Shown piece by piece: positions 15,121 through 24,672 of a stretch of DNA of 64,000 bases. This DNA is from Oscillospiraceae bacterium (GTDB lineage Bacteria; Bacillota; Clostridia; Oscillospirales; Oscillospiraceae). The stretch's first letter is position 1; the number at the start of each line of letters is the position of its first letter. Where the stretch lies: positions 62,001-126,000 of the forward strand of contig SVKU01000002.1 in assembly GCA_015068245.1 (NCBI GenBank), given 5' to 3'. Under the pieces are notes generated by a model. It worked only from the letters and a program-made list of their open reading frames with translations. It made no database searches and was not told where the DNA came from. The position numbers and the translations under genes were made by a program.

Positions 15121-16140
15121 TCAAACAATCACATCTGCCTTTTCCTTTGTTCCGTACGCAGTAAAGTATGCTTCTTCCATCGGTATCCATCGTGTTCGGA
15201 ACAGTTCTGCCATTTCGATGCCGTTACGGTGAATTATACGCTGCATTTGAACATCAGGCTCCACATCTGAAAATACTTTTATGTCGGCATAATCGGAGAA
15301 CCGGGGATGGCCGCTGTATGCGCCTTCGACAATTCGGAAACGAGAGTTGGCAGCAATGACATCGGCAGAATAATCCATAACGCTGCAGTCGAATTTTCGA
15401 TAGGAAAAATCGCCGACCTGTTTTACTGCAGGCAGGACTTCATTCAGAAACCTCTCGTAATGGATATTCCCGCCGGGAGATGAAAGTCTTTCGGCAGTAC
15501 GAAGTTCCATGGGCAGGAAAAAGTCGTCCATTCGGATAATTTCGCCGCCAACAACCTTTTTAAGTTGCTCCGCCATGGTGGACTTTCCGGAGCCTGCCCT
15601 GCCGTCAATGGCAATAACCACAACTGATTCTTCCTCCGCCTTTTCCGCTGCTTTCTGAAGAACAGGCAGCAAACGAATCAATCGCCTGTCCACCACCCGA
15701 TAGGACGGATTTTCCGTCTCCCGGTAGATATCGCTGTGGTGCACCGCAGGCATACCGTTGGCTTCATATTTTACCAAAAACTCTTCGTCCTCAATATACT
15801 TTGCTGCGGTTTCGAGATATTTCAGCAGCAGTTTTTCGTTTTTTTCTGCACCGTCTGCCGACAGACGGAACAACTCAAACAGCCATTTGGACGGCATTGA
15901 CGTGTTCTTCCACGCTCCAAGATTAATCCTGCAATAGTCATCGGATATGCTTTCAACCAACGGCACATTTACCGCAGCAACATCTTTGAATTCGGCGTCA
16001 AAATACTCCTCTGCCCTCCGAACGTCTGCCAGAAGATGTCCCGGCCCATATGCCGCCTGATAGCACAACTTGACAATGTCCTGAGCTGTCATGGCAGGGT
16101 GAGTCTCAAGCTGGCAGAGTATATACTTTTCAAAGCCCAT
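15121..16140 (-). CDS. Uridine-kinase-like P-loop protein with a helical N-terminal domain
   Basis: 339 residues from ATG 16140, eight bases after AAAGGA. The C-terminal half is a small-molecule kinase domain: Walker A GRAGSGKST near residue 180 after VVVIAIDG, then IIRMDDFFLP, the DDF motif of uridine kinase/phosphoribulokinase relatives. The first 165 residues are a helical domain (MTAQDIVKLCYQAAYGPGHLL…) that I recognise as recurring in Firmicutes proteins but cannot name. Both parts are complete, so this is a fusion, not a truncation. It is monocistronic between two terminators. The kinase substrate (nucleoside or otherwise) is open. Confidence 0.75.
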   Translation of the reverse strand: MGFEKYILCQLETHPAMTAQDIVKLCYQAAYGPGHLLADVRRAEEYFDAEFKDVAAVNVPLVESISDDYCRINLGAWKNTSMPSKWLFELFRLSADGAEKNEKLLLKYLETAAKYIEDEEFLVKYEANGMPAVHHSDIYRETENPSYRVVDRRLIRLLPVLQKAAEKAEEESVVVIAIDGRAGSGKSTMAEQLKKVVGGEIIRMDDFFLPMELRTAERLSSPGGNIHYERFLNEVLPAVKQVGDFSYRKFDCSVMDYSADVIAANSRFRIVEGAYSGHPRFSDYADIKVFSDVEPDVQMQRIIHRNGIEMAELFRTRWIPMEEAYFTAYGTKEKADVIV

Positions 16141-16242
16141 TTGCATTGTCCTTTCTGTAACCACGCTGGTTTCATTTTACCATGGGGCGATCCTCTTTTC
16201 AATACGCGGTCAGCGGTGAGTCAGATATGCCGACAATAAACA

Positions 16243-16279
16243 GATCCCTGCATCAAAAATCTGTTTTGATACAGGGATC
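16243..16279 (-). terminator. Terminator of the tannase-like gene
   Basis: 16-bp stem GATCCCTGTATCAAAA with one G-U pair on the minus strand, 20 bases past the stop codon. Confidence 0.7.
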
Positions 16280-16298
16280 CGGGTGTTAAATTTTTCTG

Positions 16299-18530
16299 TC
16301 AGTTTCCGGCACCATTGAACAGAGGTGCCAGAGTATCGCTGTGTTCTTCAAAAATTTCCAGCAGATATTTGTTCCAGTGGCGGGCGTTCTTTTCGCTGCT
16401 GCCGAAAACATAGTCTTCCTGACCGTAGTCGATAACGTCAAATGCAGGCATTGCCTTCGCTGCACTCTTGGTGCGGTAAGCAGCAATATCAGCCAGAGCG
16501 AAGGAAACGGTTTCGCCGTCATAGCTGATCCAATCGCTGATATCGGTGCCGGTCATTTCTTCGGCAGTACCGTTGGCCTGTGCAGCCACAGCAGGTTTTT
16601 CGATCGCATTTGCGCCTTCAACGTACTTGCCGTACATCTGGTCAAGATACAGGGAGAAGGAATCGCCAAAGATTTCAGAAGGAACATGACCGCCGTTCCA
16701 CTGCCACTGCAGTTCGGCATCTGTACCGGCGTTGAGCCATGCGATGCGGAGATTCAGGGAGTTGAACATGGAAATGTCGCCCTCAGAACCGCCCATAATG
16801 ATCTTGGTCCAGACGGGGTCATCGGTACCGTCGGCACCGATATACTGCACAGGATTGTACAGTTCAACGGTATTTTTACCAAATCTGTCGCCGGCATAAA
16901 CTTCTTCTATATCAGCCTTATACTCGGCAACCATTTCTTCATAGCTGCTGTAGTTGCGGGAATCGGTACCTGCACCGCTGGCAGACTGGCTGGTGCCTGC
17001 ACCGGGAGTTCCCACAGGGCCACCGGGGCCACCGGGGCCACCGGGAGGGCCTCCGGGACCACCCATGCCGCTTGTAGCCTTGGCATAACGGCCTTCGATG
17101 AATGCGGTGGCTTTGTCAAAACCGGCAAGATCGCTGACTGCAGCGCCGTTTTCATCGAACCATGTCCAGCCTTCTGCGTAATCGAGGTTGTCAATATACC
17201 ACTGCAGGTTCTCGGTGAATTCTGCGAGATACAGGTCCAGATAAGTGCCGTAATAGCCGTTGGTTTCAGGGTAAGCGTCAATATCGTGTTCGATGGTCAG
17301 ATCGATAACGGAATTCAGCTGACCGTCACCGTCCAGGTCAAATCCTGCTGCAGCCTCATCAACGGAAAGAGCCTGAGAGTTGATATATTCCATATAGCTC
17401 TCAGACAGATACTGAGCCAACTGCTTCTGGAAAGCGGTTTTGAAGGAGTAGTCGGCATTCAGATAGTATTCAAAGCCAAGAGCCATATCTGCCTCATAGA
17501 GGGAGCTGATGGTGGAATACGCTATGCTTCCCCATGCGCCGTCGGACAGCTTGTAGTCGACATCATCGATGGTAACGGTGGTGGAATATCCTCCGTCTTC
17601 GGTCTTATAAACGCCTACTGCACCGGCTTCTGCCAGATAGTCATAAAAAGCAGGGTTATTGCCGGTAGCCGCAAACATTGAAGCGTGGGCTGCGCCGCCG
17701 GAACCGCCGGTGGAAACAAAGTGATCCACACTGCCGGGCAGGTTGCCAAGGAGAATGTTGTATTTCACATAGCGGGCAGCGGCCTTCTGGTCAACAAGGC
17801 AGGAGGGAGCGTCACCGGTATATGTGACCACGCCGTTGGCATCGGTAACGGAGTCCTGTTTGCCGCGGTTACCGCAGGACACGTTGATGTATCCGTATGC
17901 GGCACGGGCGCCTGATGCGGCGTAGCTCTTCTGAGAGCCGTAGCCGGCAGCGCCGGTGTTGATAACAACGGGAGCTGTTGATGCGGTATAGGTCTGACCG
18001 TTGACGTTGGTAATCTCGGCTTCGTAGTCGATGACGAGACCGCCCTTGACGCCTTCAGCAGCGTCGGCTGCCATAACATCGGCAGCTTTGTCACCATCAG
18101 TGTCGATACCTGTGACATAAGCTCCGGGAACGCACACGGAAACTCCCTGTTTTTCCGGAATTTCAGGATACACGACCGCAGAAACAACGGACAGCACCCA
18201 TGCGTCATACTTTTCGTTGTAAGTCCAGGTCTGTTCCTCGTTGTTGGCAAGGTTCAGGGTGTCTTCTATGAGAGCCTTGTTCTCGGCGTCAGCCACGGGA
18301 GCTTCGACCTCTTCCTCAGGCTCAGGCTCCTCAACGGGCTCGGTTTCTTCAGCTTCGGGAGTCTCCTCGGGGACTTCCTCGCCGATATTTTCAACAGGAG
18401 CGTTTTCTTCAACCGGAGCACTTTCCTCAACGGCTGCTGATTCAACAGCGTCGCTTGTGTCTGTTTTACTGCAGGCGCACATGCTTAGCAGCATGACAAC
18501 AGCCAACAGCAGAGATATCCTTTTTTTCAC
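16299..18530 (-). CDS. Tannase-like alpha/beta-hydrolase lipoprotein
   Basis: 743 residues from GTG 18530, seven bases after GGAGGA. A signal peptide ends at lipobox SMCAC (Cys20), followed by a Glu/Pro/Val-rich tether to about 80. The catalytic part resembles bacterial tannase (gallate-ester hydrolase): YGYINVSCGNRGK (212-224), APSCLVDQKAAARYVKYN (241-258) and the serine elbow STGGSGGA with Ser277, matching the tannase order 'product strand, LVD.KAA.RY, G.S.GG'. A flexible lid region holds a Gly/Pro insert near 489-512. Surface anchoring would let the cell split gallate or other phenolic esters outside. Identity as a true tannase needs a profile search; a related phenolic esterase is the main alternative. 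Confidence 0.78.
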   Translation of the reverse strand: MKKRISLLLAVVMLLSMCACSKTDTSDAVESAAVEESAPVEENAPVENIGEEVPEETPEAEETEPVEEPEPEEEVEAPVADAENKALIEDTLNLANNEEQTWTYNEKYDAWVLSVVSAVVYPEIPEKQGVSVCVPGAYVTGIDTDGDKAADVMAADAAEGVKGGLVIDYEAEITNVNGQTYTASTAPVVINTGAAGYGSQKSYAASGARAAYGYINVSCGNRGKQDSVTDANGVVTYTGDAPSCLVDQKAAARYVKYNILLGNLPGSVDHFVSTGGSGGAAHASMFAATGNNPAFYDYLAEAGAVGVYKTEDGGYSTTVTIDDVDYKLSDGAWGSIAYSTISSLYEADMALGFEYYLNADYSFKTAFQKQLAQYLSESYMEYINSQALSVDEAAAGFDLDGDGQLNSVIDLTIEHDIDAYPETNGYYGTYLDLYLAEFTENLQWYIDNLDYAEGWTWFDENGAAVSDLAGFDKATAFIEGRYAKATSGMGGPGGPPGGPGGPGGPVGTPGAGTSQSASGAGTDSRNYSSYEEMVAEYKADIEEVYAGDRFGKNTVELYNPVQYIGADGTDDPVWTKIIMGGSEGDISMFNSLNLRIAWLNAGTDAELQWQWNGGHVPSEIFGDSFSLYLDQMYGKYVEGANAIEKPAVAAQANGTAEEMTGTDISDWISYDGETVSFALADIAAYRTKSAAKAMPAFDVIDYGQEDYVFGSSEKNARHWNKYLLEIFEEHSDTLAPLFNGAGN

Positions 18531-18611
18531 TGGTTTATCCTCCAAACTGTAAACTGAAATTGATGTGTGGCGAAAACGCGGCATGTATCCGAATTCCGCC
18601 TAACTATAAAA

Positions 18612-18640
18612 ATTCTATCTCAAACCAATTGATTCTTCAA
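18612..18640 (-). promoter_or_regulatory. Promoter of the tannase-like gene
   Basis: Minus-strand TTGAAG (18635-18640), 17-base spacer, TAGAAT (18612-18617). Confidence 0.65.
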
Positions 18641-18766
18641 GCGTTTTTCTCCACCTATGCAAAAACGGAATACTTGTCAAGTTTCAAAGAATTGTTGATC
18701 GTATTACCACAGTCAATTTATAGCACAGGCCGATAACCTTTAAATCCATTTTTGCGTATTTTCCCC

Positions 18767-18795
18767 TTGTCATCCGGGTAGTTTTAATGGATAAT
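18767..18795 (+). promoter_or_regulatory. Promoter of the metallophosphoesterase gene
   Basis: TTGTCA (18767-18772), 17-base spacer, GATAAT (18790-18795). Confidence 0.7.
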
Positions 18796-18836
18796 GACTA
18801 TATACGTCAAATCACATTTTTGTCAGAGGATGCAAG

Positions 18837-20261
18837 ATGAAAAGAATATCAATAATCCAAACTGCGGATATCCACGGTCGGATACACGACTATCCATATA
18901 TCGCCGCATACATAAAGCAGCTGCGCCAGTCCGGTGAGCCTGTACTGGTGGTGGACAGCGGCGACATCTTCCGGGGGCACATACTTTCCGAGTTCAGCAA
19001 CGGTCAGGCAGCAGCCGAAATCATGAACACCATCGGCTATGATTACATGGTATTCGGGAACGACGAGCATTTTAAAGGCGTTGGAGAAATCAACGCCATG
19101 AGGCAGCGGCTGAGCTTTCCCGTTCTCGGCGCCATGACACGGCAGTTGGACGGCAGCAGAGTATTTGACCCCTGGGGAATAACGGATCTCGGAGGTTTTC
19201 GCATAGGCGTAATAGGTCTTGAGCCGAAAATGATGGGGATGCCTCCCGGATTGCCGGGAATGCAGGCAGACACCATGCTCACTGACCCTTACGAAGAAGC
19301 TGCCGAAGCCGAAACTCTGCTCAGAGCAAAAGGCTGCGACTTGGTGATGGTGGTTTGCCATCTGGGAGTGGACGACACATATCATTTCCCGTCACCGGAA
19401 CTGGCACGGCGTGTTCCCGGCATTGACCTTATTGCCGATGGTCACAGTCACCACCCTCTGCCCGATGGTATAGTTGTGGGAAGCACCCTTATAACCCAGC
19501 CTGCAGACAGGATGGCTTCCTTTGTTCATATCACGGTCACCAGTGATGTCAGCGGCAATCTGACAAAAAGCTGCCGTCTTATTCCTGTTGAGCAATGCAA
19601 AAATGAACTGGAACCGGAGACCGACGTACTGGCAATTCTACAGCGTGAGCAGGCAAAAATCGATGCCAACACCGTTATTCTCGGCCATACTCCTTACATT
19701 CTTGATGGAGGTCGTCCTCAGATACGGTGCTGCGAAACCAACCTCGGAGACATTGTCTGCGATGCCTTTGCCTATGCCGCCGGAGTTCAGATAGCCTTTT
19801 GCGGCGGCGGTAATATCCGTGCAAGTATCGAACCCGGTAATATCACCACTTTTGATGTTAACAGCGTTTTTGCCAACAGCAGTAAGGTTTCCCTTGGCCT
19901 CTGCAGCGGCAGCTGGATAATAAAAAAGATGGAAAAGGGTCTGGAAAGCTACCCCGTACAGTCTCCGGGCTTTACCCATGTAAGCGGGCTGAACGTCTTG
20001 TTTGACCCCAACGCCGAACCCGGAAGCAGAATAGTATCCATCCAACTTGAAACTGGCGAAAAGCTTGAAAAAGACAATCTGTATCGTGTTGCCGGAACTT
20101 TGCCCATAGGCGGTCCCGGCCACGATATCGGCGATGTTGAGGGCTGCGAAATGCTGGGGGATATATGCAGCGATGTTGAGGCTTTTACAAAGTATCTGCA
20201 GAGCGGTCATGCACGCCTTTATGAAAACCCGCTGGGCAGGATAAAAGCACTGGAAAAATAA
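18837..20261 (+). CDS. 5'-nucleotidase/UshA-type metallophosphoesterase, cytoplasmic form
   Basis: 474 residues. The N-terminal two-metal phosphoesterase domain has TADIHGR (D-x-H), VVDSGDIFRGH (GD), VFGNDEHF (GN-D/H-E) and DGHSHHPL (GHSH), all ligands present although the usual GNHE reads GNDE. The C-terminal half has the 5'-nucleotidase substrate domain: CETNLGDIVCDAFAYAAG and FCGGGNIRASIEPG. Family members split nucleotides or 2',3'-cyclic nucleotides. UshA proteins are normally exported, but this one starts MKRISIIQTADIHGR with no signal peptide, so it should act in the cytoplasm. Monocistronic, with own promoter and terminator. Confidence 0.88.
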   Translation: MKRISIIQTADIHGRIHDYPYIAAYIKQLRQSGEPVLVVDSGDIFRGHILSEFSNGQAAAEIMNTIGYDYMVFGNDEHFKGVGEINAMRQRLSFPVLGAMTRQLDGSRVFDPWGITDLGGFRIGVIGLEPKMMGMPPGLPGMQADTMLTDPYEEAAEAETLLRAKGCDLVMVVCHLGVDDTYHFPSPELARRVPGIDLIADGHSHHPLPDGIVVGSTLITQPADRMASFVHITVTSDVSGNLTKSCRLIPVEQCKNELEPETDVLAILQREQAKIDANTVILGHTPYILDGGRPQIRCCETNLGDIVCDAFAYAAGVQIAFCGGGNIRASIEPGNITTFDVNSVFANSSKVSLGLCSGSWIIKKMEKGLESYPVQSPGFTHVSGLNVLFDPNAEPGSRIVSIQLETGEKLEKDNLYRVAGTLPIGGPGHDIGDVEGCEMLGDICSDVEAFTKYLQSGHARLYENPLGRIKALEK

Positions 20262-20268
20262 ACACAAA

Positions 20269-20300
20269 AAAGAGGCTGTAATTTTCGTTACAGCCTCTTT
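20269..20300. terminator. Bidirectional terminator
   Basis: 13-bp stem AAAGAGGCTGTAA/TTACAGCCTCTTT between the convergent phosphoesterase and YeiH genes; A and T runs on both sides. Confidence 0.85.
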
Positions 20301-20310
20301 GGTTTTTGTA

Positions 20311-21372
20311 TTACATGAAAAATGTCACATAGCTGAAGGTAAACAGCGCCACGATAAGCCATGTGCATCCGCCCAGAAGAATGGGCTTGATGCCTTTGGT
20401 GAACATATCTTTCAGACTTATCTTGCAGCCTACGCCCACCAATGCCATGGTGATGCAGAACTTGCTGACAGTTTTCATAAGTGAAGCCAGAGTGCGTCCG
20501 GCAATTTCAAACTGAGAGAAATCCACAAATGTGTTGATAATGGCAAGTCCAAGGAATCCAAGAATGAAAACAGGGAATGCGGAAATGACCTTGGAAACGG
20601 CACTTTTGCCGCCTTCTGCCTGCTGTCCGTCCTCGTTCTTACTTTTGCTCCAGATGCTCCAGACCATAACAGCAAGGGCAACAAACACAAGCATTACGAC
20701 ACGGGTCAGCTTAACAACCACTGCCAGTTCGCCGCCGGAAACGCCTGCTGCATTGAATGCCGCAGCACCCAAAAGTGCGTCATAAGTGGCTCCCGCAGCC
20801 GTTACGCTGGCGACATCGTTGATGGCGATGCCTGCAAGAATACTGAACTGCTCGGGAGTAAACTCCATAGCCAGTGCCACATAAGGCCAGATAAGGGTGG
20901 CGAACAGGTCAAAGAGAAAAATGGCCGTCATGGCATAAGCCATCTCGTCCTCATCAGCGTCCAGAACACCTGCAAGAGTGGCAATGGCTGTGCCGCCGCA
21001 AATAGAAGTGCCGCCTGCTACAAGGATACGGGTATTAGTGGATACTTTCATCACATACTTACCCACAAGGCAGGCTGTGCAGAAAGCAAAGATTATGCTG
21101 AGGATTATGTAGGGCAGCGCAGAACCTCCCGCACCCACAATGGTGGTAAAGCTCAAGGTTCCGCCGGTAATGATGATGCCTGCCCTAAGAATAACTTTCG
21201 AGGAAAAGGCCGCACCTTTTTTTGACTTGGCAACAAAACCGGCCGGCAGCAGGTTGGCCAGAAGTATACCTATTACAAGTCCCAGCATGGGAGCGCCCAC
21301 AAAATGCTGAAGTCCGCCAAGCAAAGTGGCAATCACTGCCACGATGGCGCAAAGGATCAAACCGAAAAACAT
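20311..21372 (-). CDS. YeiH/UPF0324-family membrane transporter (putative sulfate/sulfonate exporter)
   Basis: 353 residues from ATG 21372, after AGGAGG. About ten membrane helices; the conserved stretch LVAGGTSICGGTAIATLAGVLDADEDEMAYA is the family signature, and GIAINDVASVTAAGATY a second. Proteins of PF03601 are annotated as putative sulfate exporters and often sit beside sulfonate or sulfur-metabolism genes; direct evidence is thin. Here it is the last gene after a TRAP transporter and an enone reductase and may remove an anionic product of that pathway. A short hairpin lies between it and dctP, so its expression may be lower than the genes upstream. Confidence 0.85.
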   Translation of the reverse strand: MFFGLILCAIVAVIATLLGGLQHFVGAPMLGLVIGILLANLLPAGFVAKSKKGAAFSSKVILRAGIIITGGTLSFTTIVGAGGSALPYIILSIIFAFCTACLVGKYVMKVSTNTRILVAGGTSICGGTAIATLAGVLDADEDEMAYAMTAIFLFDLFATLIWPYVALAMEFTPEQFSILAGIAINDVASVTAAGATYDALLGAAAFNAAGVSGGELAVVVKLTRVVMLVFVALAVMVWSIWSKSKNEDGQQAEGGKSAVSKVISAFPVFILGFLGLAIINTFVDFSQFEIAGRTLASLMKTVSKFCITMALVGVGCKISLKDMFTKGIKPILLGGCTWLIVALFTFSYVTFFM

Positions 21373-21407
21373 ATTGGTCCTCCTGAAAATGACGAATATA
21401 CCAAATC

Positions 21408-21433
21408 TCAGGCGGTGGAAAACCACCGCCTGA
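21408..21433 (-). terminator. Intercistronic hairpin between dctP and the YeiH gene
   Basis: 11-bp stem TCAGGCGGTGG/CCACCGCCTGA. On the minus strand it lacks a T run, so partial termination or mRNA processing is likelier than a full stop. Confidence 0.45.
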
Positions 21434-21475
21434 AGTTTTTGTTTCAGATATTATAAACTATCGGGTCGTTGAAAA

Positions 21476-22600
21476 TCAACCTTCCCAGTCGACATCGATG
21501 CCGTGGTATTCTTCCTGATACTTGACCCACTCGGTAAGCAGAGTGATCATATCCTGCTCATGAGCCTGACCGGCAGCGTTGGCAGCAGCGTTGGTGGCGA
21601 TAGCAGCCAGAGTCTGTGCCCACAGAGCCTTGCCGTCTTCTTCGTTCATGAAGACAACGTCATTACCGGTAGCTTCCTTCCAGGAAGCAGCAGCAGCCTG
21701 AGTGGATTCGGTGATGTGCTCAGCGGAGAACTTGGAGGTTGCTTCGATGCACTCGGTCAGAAGAGCCTTGGCTTCTTCAGACAGACCTGCCCAGAAATCG
21801 CTGTTGGCAACGATAAGAACAGCGGAGGTGTACTGACCGTCGACAGTGGCAAAGCCGGCAACTTCGTTCAGAGAGTTGGTCATGGCAGCAGCCAGAGCGG
21901 AGGAACAGCCGTCGATAATGCCGCGGGACAGGTTGTCATAGCACTCGGGACCGGCAACAGCGGTGCAGTTCAGGCCGATAGCCTGATACTTTGCGGTGTT
22001 CATGGTGCCGAAAGCAGAGCACTTGGAAACCAGATCATCAAGACCGTCCCATGCAAAGGTGGTAATGAAAGAGGGAGCGCCGTCGCAGGAGTTGCCAAGG
22101 ATGGTCATGTTGAAACCTGCAAAGTAGTCAGCAATGATTTTGGAAGTGGTCTCGTTTTCGAACAGCATATAGTTGGTCTGGTCGATGGATTCCTGAGCGT
22201 TGGCAGAGTAAGGCATGAAGCCCCAGCTCATAAGAGGAGCGTTGGCAGAATGCTTGTTCATAAGCATAATGTCCATATTCAGCAGGTTGTCCTGCATAGC
22301 GGACCAGATGCCGGCGTTGTCGTACTGGGTGCCGCCCCAGGCTACGTCAACAGTGATGGCACCGCCGGACTTTTCGGCAACGATGTCACGGAAGTAAGCC
22401 AGAGGAGCAGACTGGTCGGAGTTTTCGTTGTCGTTGGTGGCCATGTAAATGGTGAAAGATTCGCCGGTGTAGCCGCTCTGAGCGGTCTCGCCGGTGCTTT
22501 CGCTTTCGGCAGCAGGAGCTTCGGTGGTTTCCTTAGCGCCGCAAGCGGCAAGGCTCAGGACCATAACAAGAGCCAGAAGCAGAGCAAACAGTTTTTTCAT
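21476..22600 (-). CDS. dctP: TRAP transporter solute-binding lipoprotein
   Basis: 374 residues. Signal peptide and lipobox SLAAC (Cys20) followed by a Ser/Glu/Ala tether. The mature part follows the DctP fold: the ITVDVAWGGTQYDN region, MNTAKYQAIGLNCTAVAG and YDNLSRGIIDGCSSALAAAMTNSLNEVAGF, where DctP proteins read 'L.qG.iDG.e.....', and ADFW-type late helix NSDFWAGLSEEAKALL. It captures an organic acid outside and hands it to DctQM. The usual substrate-clamping Arg is not obvious to me, so the ligand may not be a simple C4-dicarboxylate. Third transporter gene of the operon, 64 bases after dctM. Confidence 0.9.
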   Translation of the reverse strand: MKKLFALLLALVMVLSLAACGAKETTEAPAAESESTGETAQSGYTGESFTIYMATNDNENSDQSAPLAYFRDIVAEKSGGAITVDVAWGGTQYDNAGIWSAMQDNLLNMDIMLMNKHSANAPLMSWGFMPYSANAQESIDQTNYMLFENETTSKIIADYFAGFNMTILGNSCDGAPSFITTFAWDGLDDLVSKCSAFGTMNTAKYQAIGLNCTAVAGPECYDNLSRGIIDGCSSALAAAMTNSLNEVAGFATVDGQYTSAVLIVANSDFWAGLSEEAKALLTECIEATSKFSAEHITESTQAAAASWKEATGNDVVFMNEEDGKALWAQTLAAIATNAAANAAGQAHEQDMITLLTEWVKYQEEYHGIDVDWEG

Positions 22601-22664
22601 CTTTTTTCCTCCTAAAGAATTTACAGATGGAATTATTTTTTAATTCAGCCTTTGCTGAAATTAC

Positions 22665-24014
22665 TTATGATAATAAACCAAGGGTCTTGGGCAGGAACAG
22701 CACCAAATCCGGGAACAGTGCCAGCACAAAGGTGCAAAGGAACAGCACTATGAAGAACGGTACAGCTGCCTTGAATATCTTCATTGGGTCGATGCGCAGA
22801 GCATTTGCAGTAATGTAGGTTCCAAGTCCGATGGGAGGAGTGAGCTGAGCCACTTCAACGATCAGAACCAGAGCAATCATAACCACATAGGGATGATAGC
22901 CGCAGCCTTCAACCAGCACAGCAAATACGATGGAGCAGGTGCAGATAATAAGGGGAACGACGTTCATAACGGCACCGCCGATAAGGTAGAACACCATAAC
23001 AAGACCAAACATGGCCAGAGGAGGTGCGTTCATTGCGCTGACAGCCTGACCCAGAACGGTGGTGAGACCGGTGGAAGCGATAAAGCGGGAGAAGCAGTTG
23101 CCGGCAACAATAATGATGAAAATACCGGCCTGCATCAGGCATGCTTCCCAGAAGCATCCGCACAGCTGCTTGAAAGAAACCTTTCTTGCAATGGCGTAGA
23201 CAACAACTACAAATGCTCCGATGGCGCCGCCAACAGTGGTGGAGAACCAACCGAGGGAAGGACCGCCGATCATGACGAAGAACACAAGAAGAATAGGAAT
23301 AAGCAGTTTCAGTGTCTTCAGTTTTTCCTTAACGGGAACCTTTTCGGTTGATGCAGGAGGCAGGGTTCCCTTTTTGACCACGCCGTAAATGCGGATCATA
23401 ACGTACAGCATCAGGATAAGCACAATGGCAGGAATGATGCCGCACATCAGACCGGTGCCGAGGCTCATGGTGAAGTTCTTGCCATCTACCATAACAGCGG
23501 GGGCTACCATGCAAATGGTCAGGATAGCCTGGCTGGGCGGTATCAGGGAAGCCAAAGAACCGGAAGAGCAAAGAACGCCGAGGGAAAGCGTTTCGTCATA
23601 ACCTTCCTTGCGCAGGGAGGGCATTGCCAGGCGGGAGAAGATGATATTGCCGGCGGAGGAGTTGGCAGAGCAGGCACCGTAAATGGCGTTTGCCACGATA
23701 ACGGTAAACAGTGTGCCGCCTCTCATTTTGCCGAGCCATGCCCGAATGGAGTCAAAGGCTCCTTCCGCTATGCCTGTTACCCCCGCCAACGTACCTAACA
23801 GGATAAACAGCGGCAGTACAGCAAATTCATAGTTTGCGCTGTTGTTAAAAATGGTGCTGGCAAACTGAGTGTGCAGTATGGCGATGTTCCAGTCACGCAG
23901 CCAAAGGAAACCTATGCCGGACATAAGGAACATGGAAATGGAAATGGGGAAACCGTGGAATATCAGAGCCAGCATAAACACAAAGCAGATAACGCCGATC
24001 ATAATATTGCTCAT
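22665..24014 (-). CDS. dctM: TRAP transporter large permease
   Basis: 449 residues with about 12 membrane helices. Family landmarks include FVFMLALIFHGFPISISMFLMSGIGF at the start, ANAIYGACSANSSAGNIIFSRLAMPSLRKEGYD, and GSLASLIPPSQAILTI (the conserved G.LIPPS motif). It forms the sodium-driven transport channel with DctQ. Its ATG overlaps the dctQ stop by four bases (22665-24014 against 24011-24637), showing translational coupling. Confidence 0.93.
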   Translation of the reverse strand: MSNIMIGVICFVFMLALIFHGFPISISMFLMSGIGFLWLRDWNIAILHTQFASTIFNNSANYEFAVLPLFILLGTLAGVTGIAEGAFDSIRAWLGKMRGGTLFTVIVANAIYGACSANSSAGNIIFSRLAMPSLRKEGYDETLSLGVLCSSGSLASLIPPSQAILTICMVAPAVMVDGKNFTMSLGTGLMCGIIPAIVLILMLYVMIRIYGVVKKGTLPPASTEKVPVKEKLKTLKLLIPILLVFFVMIGGPSLGWFSTTVGGAIGAFVVVVYAIARKVSFKQLCGCFWEACLMQAGIFIIIVAGNCFSRFIASTGLTTVLGQAVSAMNAPPLAMFGLVMVFYLIGGAVMNVVPLIICTCSIVFAVLVEGCGYHPYVVMIALVLIVEVAQLTPPIGLGTYITANALRIDPMKIFKAAVPFFIVLFLCTFVLALFPDLVLFLPKTLGLLS

Positions 24015-24637
24015 TGGTCATCCTCCTTTTCCTCTGCTGCGGCTTCCTGAGCAGCCTGCTCCAGAAGCTCAGCATTTTTTGCCTCCACATCAACGGCTTC
24101 CTGTGCCACATTTTTGCCAAAGCAGATGCGAACCACTGCCCACAGGCAGGAGAAAGAAAGTATCGCAAAACCAAAGGCATAAACTGCGCCAAAAGGCCAC
24201 TGGGGGAAAGACGTTGCCAAAGTTTCGTTGATGCGGGCATTGTTGGCCAGCTGACCTGCCAAAACCTTGACAACGCCAAGGTAGCTGATAAATCCGAACA
24301 CTACTGTGCCGGCAAGATAGGCAACGGCGTTCAGGATCTTCTGAACAATTTTGGGATAGCGGCGGGTCAGCAGATCCATGCTGCTGTGACCACGCTCAAG
24401 GGTTACAAACGCGGTAGCAAAGTAGACCACGCAGATGTTCATATACTGGATCCACTGCTTGGTATCACCGATACCGGATACGGGTACGTTTATCTTATGG
24501 AGTTTTTCCAACACAACATTGACCACAGCCAACAGCATGATGGCCAAAAGGAAAATTCCCGCAAGATAAGAGATGAACTTCAGTACCCGGTAAACAACGC
24601 TGTCCACTTTGTCAAAAGCGGGATGCTTGCTGTTCAT
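24011..24637 (-). CDS. dctQ: TRAP transporter small permease
   Basis: 208 residues with four membrane helices in the DctQ arrangement and the motif FATAFVTLERGHSSMDLLTRRYP, equivalent to the conserved 'r..GHi.vd.l...lp' loop. The C-terminal 35 residues are an Ala/Glu-rich cytoplasmic tail (AAQEAAAEEKEDDQ), longer than usual. It lies 35 bases after the flavin reductase gene, so reductase and transporter are made from one message. Confidence 0.92.
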   Translation of the reverse strand: MNSKHPAFDKVDSVVYRVLKFISYLAGIFLLAIMLLAVVNVVLEKLHKINVPVSGIGDTKQWIQYMNICVVYFATAFVTLERGHSSMDLLTRRYPKIVQKILNAVAYLAGTVVFGFISYLGVVKVLAGQLANNARINETLATSFPQWPFGAVYAFGFAILSFSCLWAVVRICFGKNVAQEAVDVEAKNAELLEQAAQEAAAEEKEDDQ

Positions 24638-24672
24638 TTCTCAACCTCTTTTCTTATGGTACAACAGATATC

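Larger units (their letters stand above)
18531..18836. other. Divergent intergenic region, tannase-like gene / metallophosphoesterase
   Basis: 306 bases holding the two promoters listed separately and, between them, AT-rich sequence with no ORF, repeat or hairpin that I can support. Confidence 0.6.
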
